Shown here one piece after another: positions 1 to 8,728 of a stretch of 64,000 nucleotides of DNA. This DNA is from Caryophanales bacterium (GTDB lineage Bacteria > Bacillota > Bacilli > Bacillales > Bacillaceae_J). The notes under the pieces were generated by a model that saw nothing but the letters and a program-made list of their open reading frames with translations, was not told where the DNA came from and searched no databases. The stretch's first letter is position 1, and each line of letters begins with the position of its first letter. A program made the translations under genes and the position numbers. The stretch lies in NCBI GenBank assembly GCA_012840465.1, contig DULJ01000061.1, forward strand, positions 94,331-158,330. Direction: 5' to 3'.

Positions 1-486
1 AGTTTTGATAAAAATTACGTAGATATCGATAAATTAAAGAAAGACTTGGTTGCTGAGTACGGTGTGAAAAACCCAGTTATTTCAGGAAAAGCTACTGTCA
101 AAGGGGTTTCGTATGATTTAAGTAACGAAACGAAGGTAGATAGTGAGAGTAAGAGTTTACTGAATAAATTAGGGGACCTAAATAAAATAGATCTAAAAAT
201 CAAAGGTGACAACAAGACTCAGGTGAATATTTTCTTTGAGAGCAATTCTAATTACAGTTATGATGCACAAGTGAAAATAGTTAGTAAAAATAATCGTTTC
301 GAGTTTTCCGATAAAACGGCCCTAACATTCTTGGTAAACTTTATTGAAAACGAGAATATTGATTTCAGATACGATGATAGGTCAGAGGTTAATGAATTCG
401 TTAATGACTTAATTGATGAATACAATATTACTGGTGCTGATTTCGAGGGCGTAATCGTGATCAATAATAAAACATTTAAACTATAA
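1..486 (+). CDS. Unknown protein, 5' end outside window
   Basis: The frame is open from the first base of the window to a TAA at 484-486, so this is the C-terminal part (about 161 residues) of a longer gene. The product is hydrophilic and rich in Asp, Asn, Lys and Ser, with no membrane segment in the visible part. I do not recognise the family. A TTG at 46 could serve as a start but has no clear ribosome site, so a start upstream of the window is more likely. An AT-rich stretch of about 200 bases separates it from ybaK. Confidence 0.6.
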   Translation, partial: SFDKNYVDIDKLKKDLVAEYGVKNPVISGKATVKGVSYDLSNETKVDSESKSLLNKLGDLNKIDLKIKGDNKTQVNIFFESNSNYSYDAQVKIVSKNNRFEFSDKTALTFLVNFIENENIDFRYDDRSEVNEFVNDLIDEYNITGADFEGVIVINNKTFKL

Positions 487-685
487 AAATAACGGGAGAG
501 AGCATGACTTGTGAACATGCTCTCTTTTTGCACAGTTAATTTACATATCGAAAATAGGATTCCATTATATCCATCACGAGGTATTCTCTTTTTCATTGTA
601 ATAAGAGGGAAAATAGGTTATATGGTAAAATAAAGAAGAGTAACGGACGGATTATACATAGACGATAATTATTTGGGGGATTACA

Positions 686-1162
686 ATGAAGAAGGTTAAA
701 ACAAACGCTATGCGCATTTTAGATAAGGAAAAGATTGACTATACGATGATGTCCTACAGTGCAGATGACGGAAAAATTGATGGTGTTTCAGTTGCAGAAA
801 AAATCGGTAGAGAACTGGGGATTGTTTATAAGACATTAATTTCCCAAGGTGCTAGTAAAGCTTATTATGTTTTTGTAATTCCGGTCGAAGAGGAACTAGA
901 CTTAAAGAAAGCCGCAAAAGTTGTCGGCGAAAAGAAGATAGAAATGATTCCTGTTAAAGAAATAACAAAAGTATCAGGCTATATTCGCGGTGGTTGTTCA
1001 CCAGTTGGAATGAAAAAACTATTTCCAACTTATATTCATGAAGCAGCAAGTCTACAGGAAACTATCATTGTAAGTGGCGGACAAATCGGTCTGCAAATAG
1101 AAATTAAGATCAATGATTTAGCGAAGGCTGTAAATGCAAAATTGGCTGATCTAATCAAATAA
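686..1162 (+). CDS. ybaK: YbaK/EbsC-family aminoacyl-tRNA deacylase (Cys-tRNA(Pro) deacylase type)
   Basis: The 158-residue product has the length and pattern of the YbaK/EbsC group of the bacterial YbaK/prolyl-tRNA-synthetase editing-domain family, which hydrolyses Cys-tRNA(Pro) formed by mischarging. Visible family features are the N-terminal KTNAMRILD stretch, the central YKTLISQ segment, the EELDLKKAAK helix and the late GYIRGGCSPVGMKK segment with its conserved Gly, Cys and Lys. The ATG at 686 follows a TGGGGGATT ribosome site. It stands alone, with a weak terminator about 30 bases after the stop. The family assignment is firm; the exact tRNA substrate is from family knowledge. Confidence 0.9.
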   Translation: MKKVKTNAMRILDKEKIDYTMMSYSADDGKIDGVSVAEKIGRELGIVYKTLISQGASKAYYVFVIPVEEELDLKKAAKVVGEKKIEMIPVKEITKVSGYIRGGCSPVGMKKLFPTYIHEAASLQETIIVSGGQIGLQIEIKINDLAKAVNAKLADLIK

Positions 1163-1188
1163 AAAACTTCATACTCACAAATTGAAAA

Positions 1189-1217
1189 GCGTGCCATCAG
1201 GCGCACTTTTTCTTTTT
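1189..1217 (+). terminator. Probable terminator of ybaK
   Basis: A seven-base stem with one mismatch (GCGTGCC / GGCGCAC, loop ATCA) is followed by a T-rich run. It lies 27 bases after the ybaK stop codon. Confidence 0.55.
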
Positions 1218-1322
1218 ATCTTAACATAAATTGTGAGAACTTGCCAAGAATAATTGAATGGGGGTGCATTAGCGCTTCTAATAGTAGTAGTTGATAAAAT
1301 TAAAAGCCACTTAAGTAAACGA

Positions 1323-1373
1323 ATATCAAGCCAAATATCATCCGTATAAATCTGGTGATATTTGGCTTGATAT
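1323..1373. repeat. Long 20-bp-arm inverted repeat (hairpin)
   Basis: Arms 1323-1342 and 1354-1373 are complementary over 20 bases with one mismatch and are separated by 11 bases. No T-run follows on either strand, so it is not a textbook terminator. It lies 22 bases downstream of the stop codon of the small minus-strand gene at 1395-1544 and could act as its 3' stabiliser or terminator. Confidence 0.6.
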
Positions 1374-1394
1374 TTATATGAAAATAAATTCCTT

Positions 1395-1544
1395 TTATCC
1401 TTCCGCTCTTTGTGTAGTCACCAAATTGTATTGGTCGTCCCATTTCAAGCGCCACTTATTTCTTCGCTCCATACGATTTCCTTTATATAAGTGCTTATAC
1501 TTTTTCCAATGAATTTTCCATTGAGTTCTTCTAGTTGATCTCAT
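1395..1544 (-). CDS. Small basic protein of unknown function, 49 aa
   Basis: On the minus strand an ATG at 1544 follows a strong AAAGGAGATG ribosome site at good spacing and opens a 49-codon frame ending at a TAA (1397-1395). The product is very rich in Arg, Lys and Trp, beginning MRSTRRTQWKIHWKK and ending TTQRAEG, and has no membrane segment. I do not recognise it. The ribosome site, the coding-like composition and the hairpin just beyond the stop support a real gene. The strong net positive charge suggests nucleic-acid or phospholipid binding, which is inference only. Confidence 0.55.
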   Translation of the reverse strand: MRSTRRTQWKIHWKKYKHLYKGNRMERRNKWRLKWDDQYNLVTTQRAEG

Positions 1545-1740
1545 TTGTACATCTCCTTTTTAATGTTAATTCCTTATTAACCTATATTCTCGAAACTCCT
1601 TGTCGATTCCTTTGACTAGTTTTGTCGTATAGATAGAAGTATTGTATTTTACAGTATTTGCAAAAAAACGTTTTAATTGAAATTAATTTATACCAAAAAG
1701 TATAAATATGTGGAATTACATAACAAAATGTAGTAGTATA

Positions 1741-1768
1741 TTGACGGAATTGTTAAAAATTTTACAAT
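1741..1768 (+). promoter_or_regulatory. Candidate SigA promoter for the signalling operon
   Basis: TTGACG (1741-1746) and TACAAT (1763-1768) are separated by 16 bases and lie 55 bases upstream of the hybrid kinase start. The spacer contains a short inverted repeat (TTGTTAAA ... TTTACAA) that could be an operator. Confidence 0.5.
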
Positions 1769-1822
1769 ATGCAGAAAATATGACAAAAAACGACCTTTTT
1801 AAAAGAATAGGATGAATTAAAC

Positions 1823-4570
1823 ATGAATTTTAAAAGAACATTATATCTTGGTTTTGGTTCGGTTCTAATCATTTTGATGATTACTGCTGCTTTTGGGTTA
1901 TACAATATTCGAGAGCAAAATAAAAATATGAAAATAATCGTGAATGAACATTATGAACGGGTACGTCAGGTCAACATCTTCCAATTCGAGATCAATAATA
2001 CTGCCCGGATGATAAGAGATGTCATCCTTAAACAAGAAAATGGTTTTACAAAGGAAGAGGAAGCAGCCATTGCTGTTTCTAGGAAAAATACAGTAGCTGC
2101 AATTGAAAGGCTTAAACAATTTAAATCAAATAATACTATTGAAGCACTTGTTAGAGAACTAGATTTGCTAAATAAATCCTATGAGGAAGGTTATCACGTC
2201 ATTGTCAATCATTTAAAGGAAGGTAACAAAGAAGTAGCAATAAAAGTGCTTATGGAGGATAATCGCGAAGTTCGGGCTGGTCTTACTTCGACTAGTGCAA
2301 AATTGTTAGACTTTGAAGAGGATGCGATGAATAGTGCTGTAGCTAAGTCTAAAAAAATGTATCATAGTACATTGACAGGTTTTCTGTATTTAATATCCAT
2401 CAGCATTATTATTGTCGTTCTTATTTCATTTTGGGTGGTAAGAAGTATCATTTCCCGTATCAATCATGTCAATTCTGTTATTTCAAATGTAGTTGAATTA
2501 GAGACAAACAAACTGCCTAGAATTGACCATATTACCAATGATGAAATTGGGGGAATTGCCCTTGCCTATAATGGACTCGCAGCATCTCTTGAAAACCATA
2601 TGGAGCAAGAAAACAACTTGAAAGAAAAGATGAAAATAGAAAATTGGGTTAAATCTAATTTTATTGATCTATCAACCATGTATCAGGGGATACAGGATGT
2701 ACAAACCTTTGCCCATTTATTTATCTCAAAAATCACTCCAATTACTGGAGCGACTTATGGTGTATTTTATGTTAAAGCAGAAAGTGAGAATAAGTTTTTG
2801 AAAGTTGCAGCCTATGCTGATAGTCTCTTAGAAAATTCTTCAAAGTCATTTTATCCAGGGGAAGGTTTGGTAGGTCAGGCTGTTCTCGAAAACAAACCAA
2901 TATTAATAGAGTCATTGCCTGAAGATTACGTAAAAATCAGATCAGGTATCGGACAAAGTTCACCTAAGTATCTATTAATCACACCAATTGCCTTTGAAGG
3001 CAAAGTGATCGCAGTTTTCGAATTAGGCTCATTCACGCCTTTTGACGAAAGTCATTATCGGTTCCTAGATATTACTCAAAAAACAGTTGGCGTAAGTTTG
3101 CATAGCATTATTGGCCATATGAAGATTGAAAAGCTATTAACGGAATCACAAACCTTAACGGAGGAATTACAAAGTCAATCCGAAGAACTTCAGCAGCAGC
3201 AGGAAGAACTACGGATGATCAATGAACAACTTGAAGAACAATATAAGAACTCTGAGGAAAAAACGAAAGAACTTGAGAAGATCCAGATCGATCTTGAAGA
3301 AAAAAATCGTCATGTTGAACTTAGTTCAAAGTATAAGTCCGAATTTTTGGCCAATATGTCTCATGAACTTCGAACACCGCTTAATAGTATGCTGATTCTA
3401 TCACAGCTATTAGCTGATAATAATGATAGTAATTTGTCAGGGAAACAGGTTGAATATGCGAGTACGATCCATTCATCAGGAAAGGATTTATTAGATTTAA
3501 TCAATGATATTCTTGATCTATCTAAAATTGAATCTGGGAAAATGGCAATTTTGCCGGAAGAAGTACTATTTAGTGATATTAAATATTTTGTTGAAAATCA
3601 ATTTACACCCATTGCAACCCAGAAAAATCTAGGTTTTGAAATACGAGTAGATGAAAATCTCCCCTATGTATTTATCACTGACAACCAGCGATTAAAACAA
3701 ATTCTTAAGAATTTATTATCAAATGCTTTTAAATTCACTCAACAAGGGAAAGTGGTTATTGAGTTTAGGTTATGTAATAATCAAGATTTTAAAGAAGCAC
3801 ATAAACCAATGGTTGCCATCTCTGTCACTGATACTGGAATAGGCATCTCCCGAGAAAAACAGAATTTTATATTTGAAGCCTTTAATCAAGCTGATGGAAC
3901 AACTAGTAGAAAATATGGAGGTACTGGTTTGGGACTTTCCATTAGCAAAGAATTGGCGCAGCTTTTGGGCGGATTTATCGAGGTTGAAAGTACATTGGGT
4001 AAGGGAAGTACTTTTACATTATATTTGCCGGAGTATGATATCCAACTAAATAATGAGTACACCAGTAAAGAAATCGCTGCAACCGTAATTGAAGAAGCGC
4101 GAATAATCGAAGAAAAATATGAAGATCATGTTCAAGTAACAATTATAGAAGGGAAAACGAAGCAGTCTGGTGAACTTAAGAATATTAAAGAATTGTTAGC
4201 TGGTAAGAAGGTTTTGCTTGTAGATGATGATATGAGGAATATCTTCGCGCTAACAACTGCACTTGAAACGAATAAAATGATTGTTGAATTTGCTGAAAAT
4301 GGCCAAGAGGCTATTGAGATTCTAAAAAAACATTCAGATATTGATCTTGTTCTAATGGATATCATGATGCCTGTTATGAATGGATATGAGGCCATTCAAG
4401 AAATCCGAAAAATGGAGAGCTTCCTAGAACTGCCAATTATTGCTCTGACTGCGAAAGCGATGAAGAATGACAGAGAAAAATGCCTTGATGCTGGCGCGTC
4501 TGATTATATTAGTAAGCCAGTTAATTTAGATCAATTGCTTTCATTAATTCGTGTGTGGTTATATCGATAG
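1823..4570 (+). CDS. Membrane hybrid sensor histidine kinase (sensor-HAMP-GAF-HisKA-HATPase-REC)
   Basis: The 915-residue product has a first membrane segment at about residues 7-29, a helical extracytoplasmic four-helix-bundle-like sensor, a second membrane segment at about 187-208, a HAMP linker, a GAF domain (about 285-430) and a Gln/Glu-rich coiled coil. HisKA follows with the phospho-accepting His514 in SHELRTP, then an ATPase domain ([14 protein letters not shown]), and a C-terminal receiver with the VDDD acidic cluster and phospho-acceptor Asp846 in LMDIMMP. It should sense an external signal and relay phosphate internally. The downstream CheR and receiver-PAS kinase genes form one transcription unit with it. 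The ligand is unknown. Confidence 0.93.
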   Translation: MNFKRTLYLGFGSVLIILMITAAFGLYNIREQNKNMKIIVNEHYERVRQVNIFQFEINNTARMIRDVILKQENGFTKEEEAAIAVSRKNTVAAIERLKQFKSNNTIEALVRELDLLNKSYEEGYHVIVNHLKEGNKEVAIKVLMEDNREVRAGLTSTSAKLLDFEEDAMNSAVAKSKKMYHSTLTGFLYLISISIIIVVLISFWVVRSIISRINHVNSVISNVVELETNKLPRIDHITNDEIGGIALAYNGLAASLENHMEQENNLKEKMKIENWVKSNFIDLSTMYQGIQDVQTFAHLFISKITPITGATYGVFYVKAESENKFLKVAAYADSLLENSSKSFYPGEGLVGQAVLENKPILIESLPEDYVKIRSGIGQSSPKYLLITPIAFEGKVIAVFELGSFTPFDESHYRFLDITQKTVGVSLHSIIGHMKIEKLLTESQTLTEELQSQSEELQQQQEELRMINEQLEEQYKNSEEKTKELEKIQIDLEEKNRHVELSSKYKSEFLANMSHELRTPLNSMLILSQLLADNNDSNLSGKQVEYASTIHSSGKDLLDLINDILDLSKIESGKMAILPEEVLFSDIKYFVENQFTPIATQKNLGFEIRVDENLPYVFITDNQRLKQILKNLLSNAFKFTQQGKVVIEFRLCNNQDFKEAHKPMVAISVTDTGIGISREKQNFIFEAFNQADGTTSRKYGGTGLGLSISKELAQLLGGFIEVESTLGKGSTFTLYLPEYDIQLNNEYTSKEIAATVIEEARIIEEKYEDHVQVTIIEGKTKQSGELKNIKELLAGKKVLLVDDDMRNIFALTTALETNKMIVEFAENGQEAIEILKKHSDIDLVLMDIMMPVMNGYEAIQEIRKMESFLELPIIALTAKAMKNDREKCLDAGASDYISKPVNLDQLLSLIRVWLYR

Positions 4571-4572
4571 AG

Positions 4573-5448
4573 GTGGTTAAAATAGAGGAGCAATTATTTG
4601 AAAATTTTTATATGGATGACGATGAAAGCAATGAATTAGAAAAAACTGAGATCGTTTTGTTGCTAGAAGGGATTTATCGTTATTACGGATTCGATTTTAG
4701 GGATTATGCTTATTCCTCAATCAAGCGTAGAATTTTACACCGAATGAGTATTGAAAAGGTAACTACCATTTCAGCCTTGCAGGAGAAAGTATTGCGGGAT
4801 GAACAGCTATTAGGGAATTTATTAAGTGATTTTTCAATTAATGTAACTGAAATGTTCAGAGATCCAACCTTTTTTAAGTTTTTACGAACTACTATTTTGC
4901 CAATCTTTAAAAACTATCCGTTAATCCGGATTTGGCATGCTGGCTGTTCTTCAGGGGAAGAAGTTTATTCCATGGCCATTTTGCTGCATGAGCTCGGTTT
5001 AAATCATAAGGTAAAGATTTATGCTACTGATATGAATGAAACCATTTTAGAAAAAGCCCAAAAAGGGCAGTTCCCAATAAATCGAATGCAAGCTTATACA
5101 AGAAATTATCATCAAGCTGGGGGAACAAAAGAATTTTCAGAATACTACACGGCAAATAATAATGATATCGTAACCCTTTATCCATTTTTAAAGGAAAATA
5201 TTATTTTTGCACACCATAATTTAGCAACCGATCATTCTTTTAATGAATTTCATATGATACTTTGTAGAAATGTGTTGATTTATTTTAATCAAAAATTACA
5301 AAATCGCGTACAAAAGTTATTCTATGACAGTCTAAGTACAGGAGGATACCTTGCTTTAGGAAACAAGGAGGTTATCACCTATACAAATCTATGGGACAAG
5401 TATGCGGAGGTCAATTCTACTGAAAAAATTTATAAAAAAACCAAGTAA
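4573..5448 (+). CDS. CheR-type protein-glutamate O-methyltransferase
   Basis: The roughly 291-residue product carries an N-terminal helical CheR region and a SAM-binding domain with HAGCSSGEEVYS (motif I), YATDMNE (acidic loop binding SAM) and ILCRNVLIYFN near the end, all typical of CheR. It would methylate glutamates of a chemoreceptor-like partner, possibly the preceding kinase with its chemoreceptor-like sensor and HAMP; that partner is inferred. The start is uncertain. GTG 4555 overlaps the kinase, GTG 4573 lies two bases after the kinase stop and suits translational coupling, and ATG 4612 has a GAGGAG site but 21 bases away. No CheB methylesterase is present nearby. Confidence 0.85.
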   Translation: MVKIEEQLFENFYMDDDESNELEKTEIVLLLEGIYRYYGFDFRDYAYSSIKRRILHRMSIEKVTTISALQEKVLRDEQLLGNLLSDFSINVTEMFRDPTFFKFLRTTILPIFKNYPLIRIWHAGCSSGEEVYSMAILLHELGLNHKVKIYATDMNETILEKAQKGQFPINRMQAYTRNYHQAGGTKEFSEYYTANNNDIVTLYPFLKENIIFAHHNLATDHSFNEFHMILCRNVLIYFNQKLQNRVQKLFYDSLSTGGYLALGNKEVITYTNLWDKYAEVNSTEKIYKKTK

Positions 5449-5483
5449 TCCATAGATCACTTGGTTAAATAGGAGTTATTTCG

Positions 5484-7058
5484 ATGAACGATAATAAGAA
5501 AATAAATATTTTATTAGTTGATGACCGCCCAGAAAATCTCTTAACGTTAGAGGCTGTACTAGCTTCTCCTTCCTACAATCTGATTATGGCCAATAGTGGG
5601 GAAGAGGCATTGAAACAAATTTTAAAACAAGATTTTGCGGTCATTCTATTAGATGTTCAAATGCCTGGATTAAATGGATTTGATACAGCAAGGCTCATAC
5701 ACGGGCGCGAACAATCTAAACATATTCCAATCATTTTTATAACGGCTATTAGTCAGGCTGTCGAGAATGTCAACCAAGGATATGCAGTAGGCGCCGTTGA
5801 CTATATTTTTAAACCGTTTAATCCGGAAATTCTTATAAGTAAAGTCGCTGCTTTTGCAAAAATTTATGAATATCAACAACAAATTTATAATCAAAAGCAG
5901 TTATTGAAAAAACGTTCGATCGAACTTGAAGAAGCAAATATGAAATTAGAAGACATGGAAAAAGAACTTTTACAGCATAACAATAATCTTGAAAATCTTG
6001 TTAGAGAAAAAACAGAGGAATTGGTATTAGCTAATAAGGATCTTTATCAATCGCAGGAACGATTTCAAAAAATATTCGCTTCAAGCCCGAGCTTAATCGC
6101 CATTCGTTCGCTGAATGATGGACGATATATTGATGTCAATGAAAGTTGGTTAGATTATACTGGTTTTCATTATGATGAAGTAATTGGAAAACAATCCGGA
6201 ATGCTGCATCTAATGTCCGACAGCCATGATGCTGCCCAAGATCTAGAATTGCAACAGGCGATTCGAAATGAAAGGATTCATTACACTACATGTGACGGCA
6301 AGGAACGCATTGGTCTTTTATCTACGGAAGTAGCCGAGATCCATGGTGAACATTGTATTATAAGTGTAATAACAGATATAACAGAAAGAGAGCAGCTAGA
6401 AAGAGAATTAACTCGCTTGGATCGTTTGAATTTAATAGGCGAAATGGCAGCAGGAATTGCTCATGAAGTCAGGAATCCGATGACAACAGTAAGCGGTTTT
6501 TTACAATTGGCCAAATTGAAGAAGGATATGCATCTTGAGTATATTGATTTAATGCTGACAGAGTTAAACCGTGCTAATGAAATTATTAAAGAATTTTTAA
6601 CATTAGCGAAGAATAAAACTTCTGATCGAAAGCCGCAAAATCTAAACGGCATCATTGAAGCCTTATATCCTTTAATTCAAGCAGAAGCTGTACTTTCGAA
6701 TAAAAATGTCCAGCTTGAGTTAAGTGAATGCCTACCGTTATATTTAGATGAAAAGGAAATTCGCCAATTAATTTTGAATATTGCGCTTAACGGTCTTGAA
6801 GCGATGTCTTTAGGTGGAGAGTTAACCATTAAAACGCATAGCACAGACGAATGCGTTACTCTTGAAATTCAGGACGAAGGCTGCGGGATTGATCGAGAAG
6901 TATTGGAGAAAATTGGGACACCCTTCTTTACAACAAAAGATACAGGAACTGGATTAGGGTTAGCAGTATGCTATAGTGTAGCTTCACGACATAATGCCGA
7001 TATATGTATTCAAACAAGTAACAAAGGAACCACATTTTCAATCCGATTTAGTGCTTAA
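5484..7058 (+). CDS. Receiver-PAS sensor histidine kinase, soluble
   Basis: The 524-residue protein starts with a receiver domain (LLVDDRPEN acidic pocket, phospho-acceptor Asp57 in LLDVQMPG, Lys in FKPFN). A coiled coil (about 125-190), a PAS domain (about 190-305) and a HisKA with His327 in GIAHEVRNPM follow, and then an ATPase domain (QDEGCGI, TGTGLGLA). The HisKA resembles sporulation-kinase-type domains. There is no membrane segment, so it is cytoplasmic and probably receives phosphate from, or senses together with, the upstream hybrid kinase. An AATAGGAG site precedes the ATG. A strong bidirectional terminator closes the three-gene unit. Confidence 0.92.
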   Translation: MNDNKKINILLVDDRPENLLTLEAVLASPSYNLIMANSGEEALKQILKQDFAVILLDVQMPGLNGFDTARLIHGREQSKHIPIIFITAISQAVENVNQGYAVGAVDYIFKPFNPEILISKVAAFAKIYEYQQQIYNQKQLLKKRSIELEEANMKLEDMEKELLQHNNNLENLVREKTEELVLANKDLYQSQERFQKIFASSPSLIAIRSLNDGRYIDVNESWLDYTGFHYDEVIGKQSGMLHLMSDSHDAAQDLELQQAIRNERIHYTTCDGKERIGLLSTEVAEIHGEHCIISVITDITEREQLERELTRLDRLNLIGEMAAGIAHEVRNPMTTVSGFLQLAKLKKDMHLEYIDLMLTELNRANEIIKEFLTLAKNKTSDRKPQNLNGIIEALYPLIQAEAVLSNKNVQLELSECLPLYLDEKEIRQLILNIALNGLEAMSLGGELTIKTHSTDECVTLEIQDEGCGIDREVLEKIGTPFFTTKDTGTGLGLAVCYSVASRHNADICIQTSNKGTTFSIRFSA

Positions 7059-7065
7059 TAGCAGG

Positions 7066-7105
7066 AAAAAAGCAATACTCCAACTTCATGGTAGTATTGC
7101 TTTTT
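7066..7105. terminator. Bidirectional terminator between convergent genes
   Basis: Arms AAAAAGCAATACT and AGTATTGCTTTTT form a near-perfect stem with A- and T-runs on the two sides. It serves the kinase on the plus strand and the small membrane protein on the minus strand, whose stop codon lies at its edge. Confidence 0.85.
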
Positions 7106-7563
7106 CATATGCGAAATTGGGACCAATGATAAAATAAATAAATCACCGTTAAATAAACAGTATAGCCAATAAAAGAGTACTGGTGATTCCAGGAAAAATC
7201 GTGAGCAAATACCCCCAATCCTTCAGCGGTCCATTCAGCAACCGTCATGAAAAGGCTAAGTATTAGAATCAAACTGATTTTTTTGATTAACTTTAGTTTA
7301 CTGCAAATGAAAAGAAAGACCATTGTAAATAATGGGAGTGCGATCAAAGTAAAGGCAATATTAATTGAAAAAATATGCGACAAGGGTCTTGTTGGAAATT
7401 CATAAAGACCTTTGCCGACAAAGTACAGGTCTAAATAGGTCCCAAGGAGGGATCCCAGTAATATCGCTGGAATTAGGCTATGAAACTGATTAATCCAAGA
7501 TGGAAATGACTTCTTTTGTACTTGCCGCAAGTTCGAGTCTTTCGAGTGTTTTACAATATTCAT
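7105..7563 (-). CDS. CBO0543-like small integral membrane protein
   Basis: The 152-residue protein has about four hydrophobic segments (about 25-45, 65-90, 95-115, 130-150 from the chosen start). Motifs such as GTYLDLYFVGKGLYEFP and FSINIAFTLIALPLF recall the CBO0543 family of unknown function. The start at 7563 is chosen because ATG AAT there follows GGAGGGATTGAAG at ideal spacing. An in-frame ATG at 7578 has no comparable site. With this start the gene overlaps the 3' end of the upstream DUF2515 gene by 74 bases in another frame, suggesting translational coupling. Family assignment is from memory and moderate. Confidence 0.7.
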   Translation of the reverse strand: MNIVKHSKDSNLRQVQKKSFPSWINQFHSLIPAILLGSLLGTYLDLYFVGKGLYEFPTRPLSHIFSINIAFTLIALPLFTMVFLFICSKLKLIKKISLILILSLFMTVAEWTAEGLGVFAHDFSWNHQYSFIGYTVYLTVIYLFYHWSQFRI

Positions 7564-8638
7564 CTTCAATCCCTCCATCTACTAATTCTTTTGTATCCAT
7601 TAAGTAATGGATAACTTCCCAGTCAGTAAACCAATCCCCGATTTCGGCACTTTCCTGGTTTACGTTTTTCCACGCGAGTTCAAGTGGGGGACTATAAATT
7701 CTTGGTGAGTTTTTAACGATTTGACATGATTTTAGTCTAGGTTTAAATAACCCCCCCGGTACACCTTCATCAACTGTATTAAAAATATGTGGCCAAAAGT
7801 CTTTTCTCGAACCAGTGTGGGGGGTTATCTTTGCCCATTGTTCAACCATTTTCAAGCGTGCTTTGTCTTTGAATAAAATTGCATATAACCGTTTTCCTAA
7901 TAAGATTCGCTCATCAAGATTTTCGAAATCATGCAAGGTTTGGCCTACTAGTTCTATTTTAAGATTATTAATGGAGGGGAATAAAATATGATTCAAAGAA
8001 AGAAAATCTTGTAGTTTAAATTCAAATGTGTTGAAAACTTCTTTTTTAAAAGTTTTATTAGCTAGTACTCTTTTTTCTAAATAACTTTGTTCGTTAATGA
8101 CTAAAGCGATTGCCAATAAATAGGGGTCCCCGTTAACCCAAAAATGATTCCAAATCGTTTCCATGAAAGTTGAAACATTAAAGGAACGTAAGAGATAAAA
8201 AAGATTCAGCTCTCTTTTTAAGCTTTCCTCATAAATTAAAAATTGTGGATAGGCATCTTGAAAGATTAACCAATTTCCTCGTTCCAAAAATGTAAAATAG
8301 GAATGAACCTCTTTTTTTGACAATATCCTGGGCAGTATCCCTCCTTTTAAATCGGTCATATTCCAGCCACCATTTCTTGAGACCATATGTCCTAAAAAGG
8401 CCCAATGGATTTCCGGATACCGTAGATAATACTTTAAATATGCATGTGTTCTTGTGACGTTATTTTTATTTAATTGAGCCGTTTTTTCCGCTATTTGCTG
8501 GACAATCATCCGTTCTTCGGGCAATAGCAAAGGTTTTTGTATGTTAGATGTCTCTTTGGATTTTTTTTTCAACTCCTTTTTAATCTTTGCAAGGGCATCG
8601 GGAAGTGCGATGTTGTTCTTAGTGAACAGTTTCCACAT
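7490..8638 (-). CDS. DUF2515 family protein (YppC-like)
   Basis: The 382-residue protein resembles B. subtilis YppC (DUF2515), with the segments THAYLKYYLRYPEIHWAFLG and VSRNGGWNMTDLKGG near its start and WAKITPHTGSRKDFWPHIF later. No catalytic motif or membrane span is evident and the function is unknown. An upstream extension to 8788 is open but would run across the divergent sqhC start. The ATG at 8638 has an AAGGAGTG site 10-12 bases upstream and is preferred. It is divergent from sqhC with about 90 bases of shared promoter space. Confidence 0.8.
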   Translation of the reverse strand: MWKLFTKNNIALPDALAKIKKELKKKSKETSNIQKPLLLPEERMIVQQIAEKTAQLNKNNVTRTHAYLKYYLRYPEIHWAFLGHMVSRNGGWNMTDLKGGILPRILSKKEVHSYFTFLERGNWLIFQDAYPQFLIYEESLKRELNLFYLLRSFNVSTFMETIWNHFWVNGDPYLLAIALVINEQSYLEKRVLANKTFKKEVFNTFEFKLQDFLSLNHILFPSINNLKIELVGQTLHDFENLDERILLGKRLYAILFKDKARLKMVEQWAKITPHTGSRKDFWPHIFNTVDEGVPGGLFKPRLKSCQIVKNSPRIYSPPLELAWKNVNQESAEIGDWFTDWEVIHYLMDTKELVDGGIEDEYCKTLERLELAASTKEVISILD

Positions 8639-8728
8639 ATTGATAACACACTCCTTACATGAATTCTCCCCGTATCTTACGAATATGTATGGAATAAGTT
8701 GAATTTGATTTAAGGGGGATTGAGAAGT

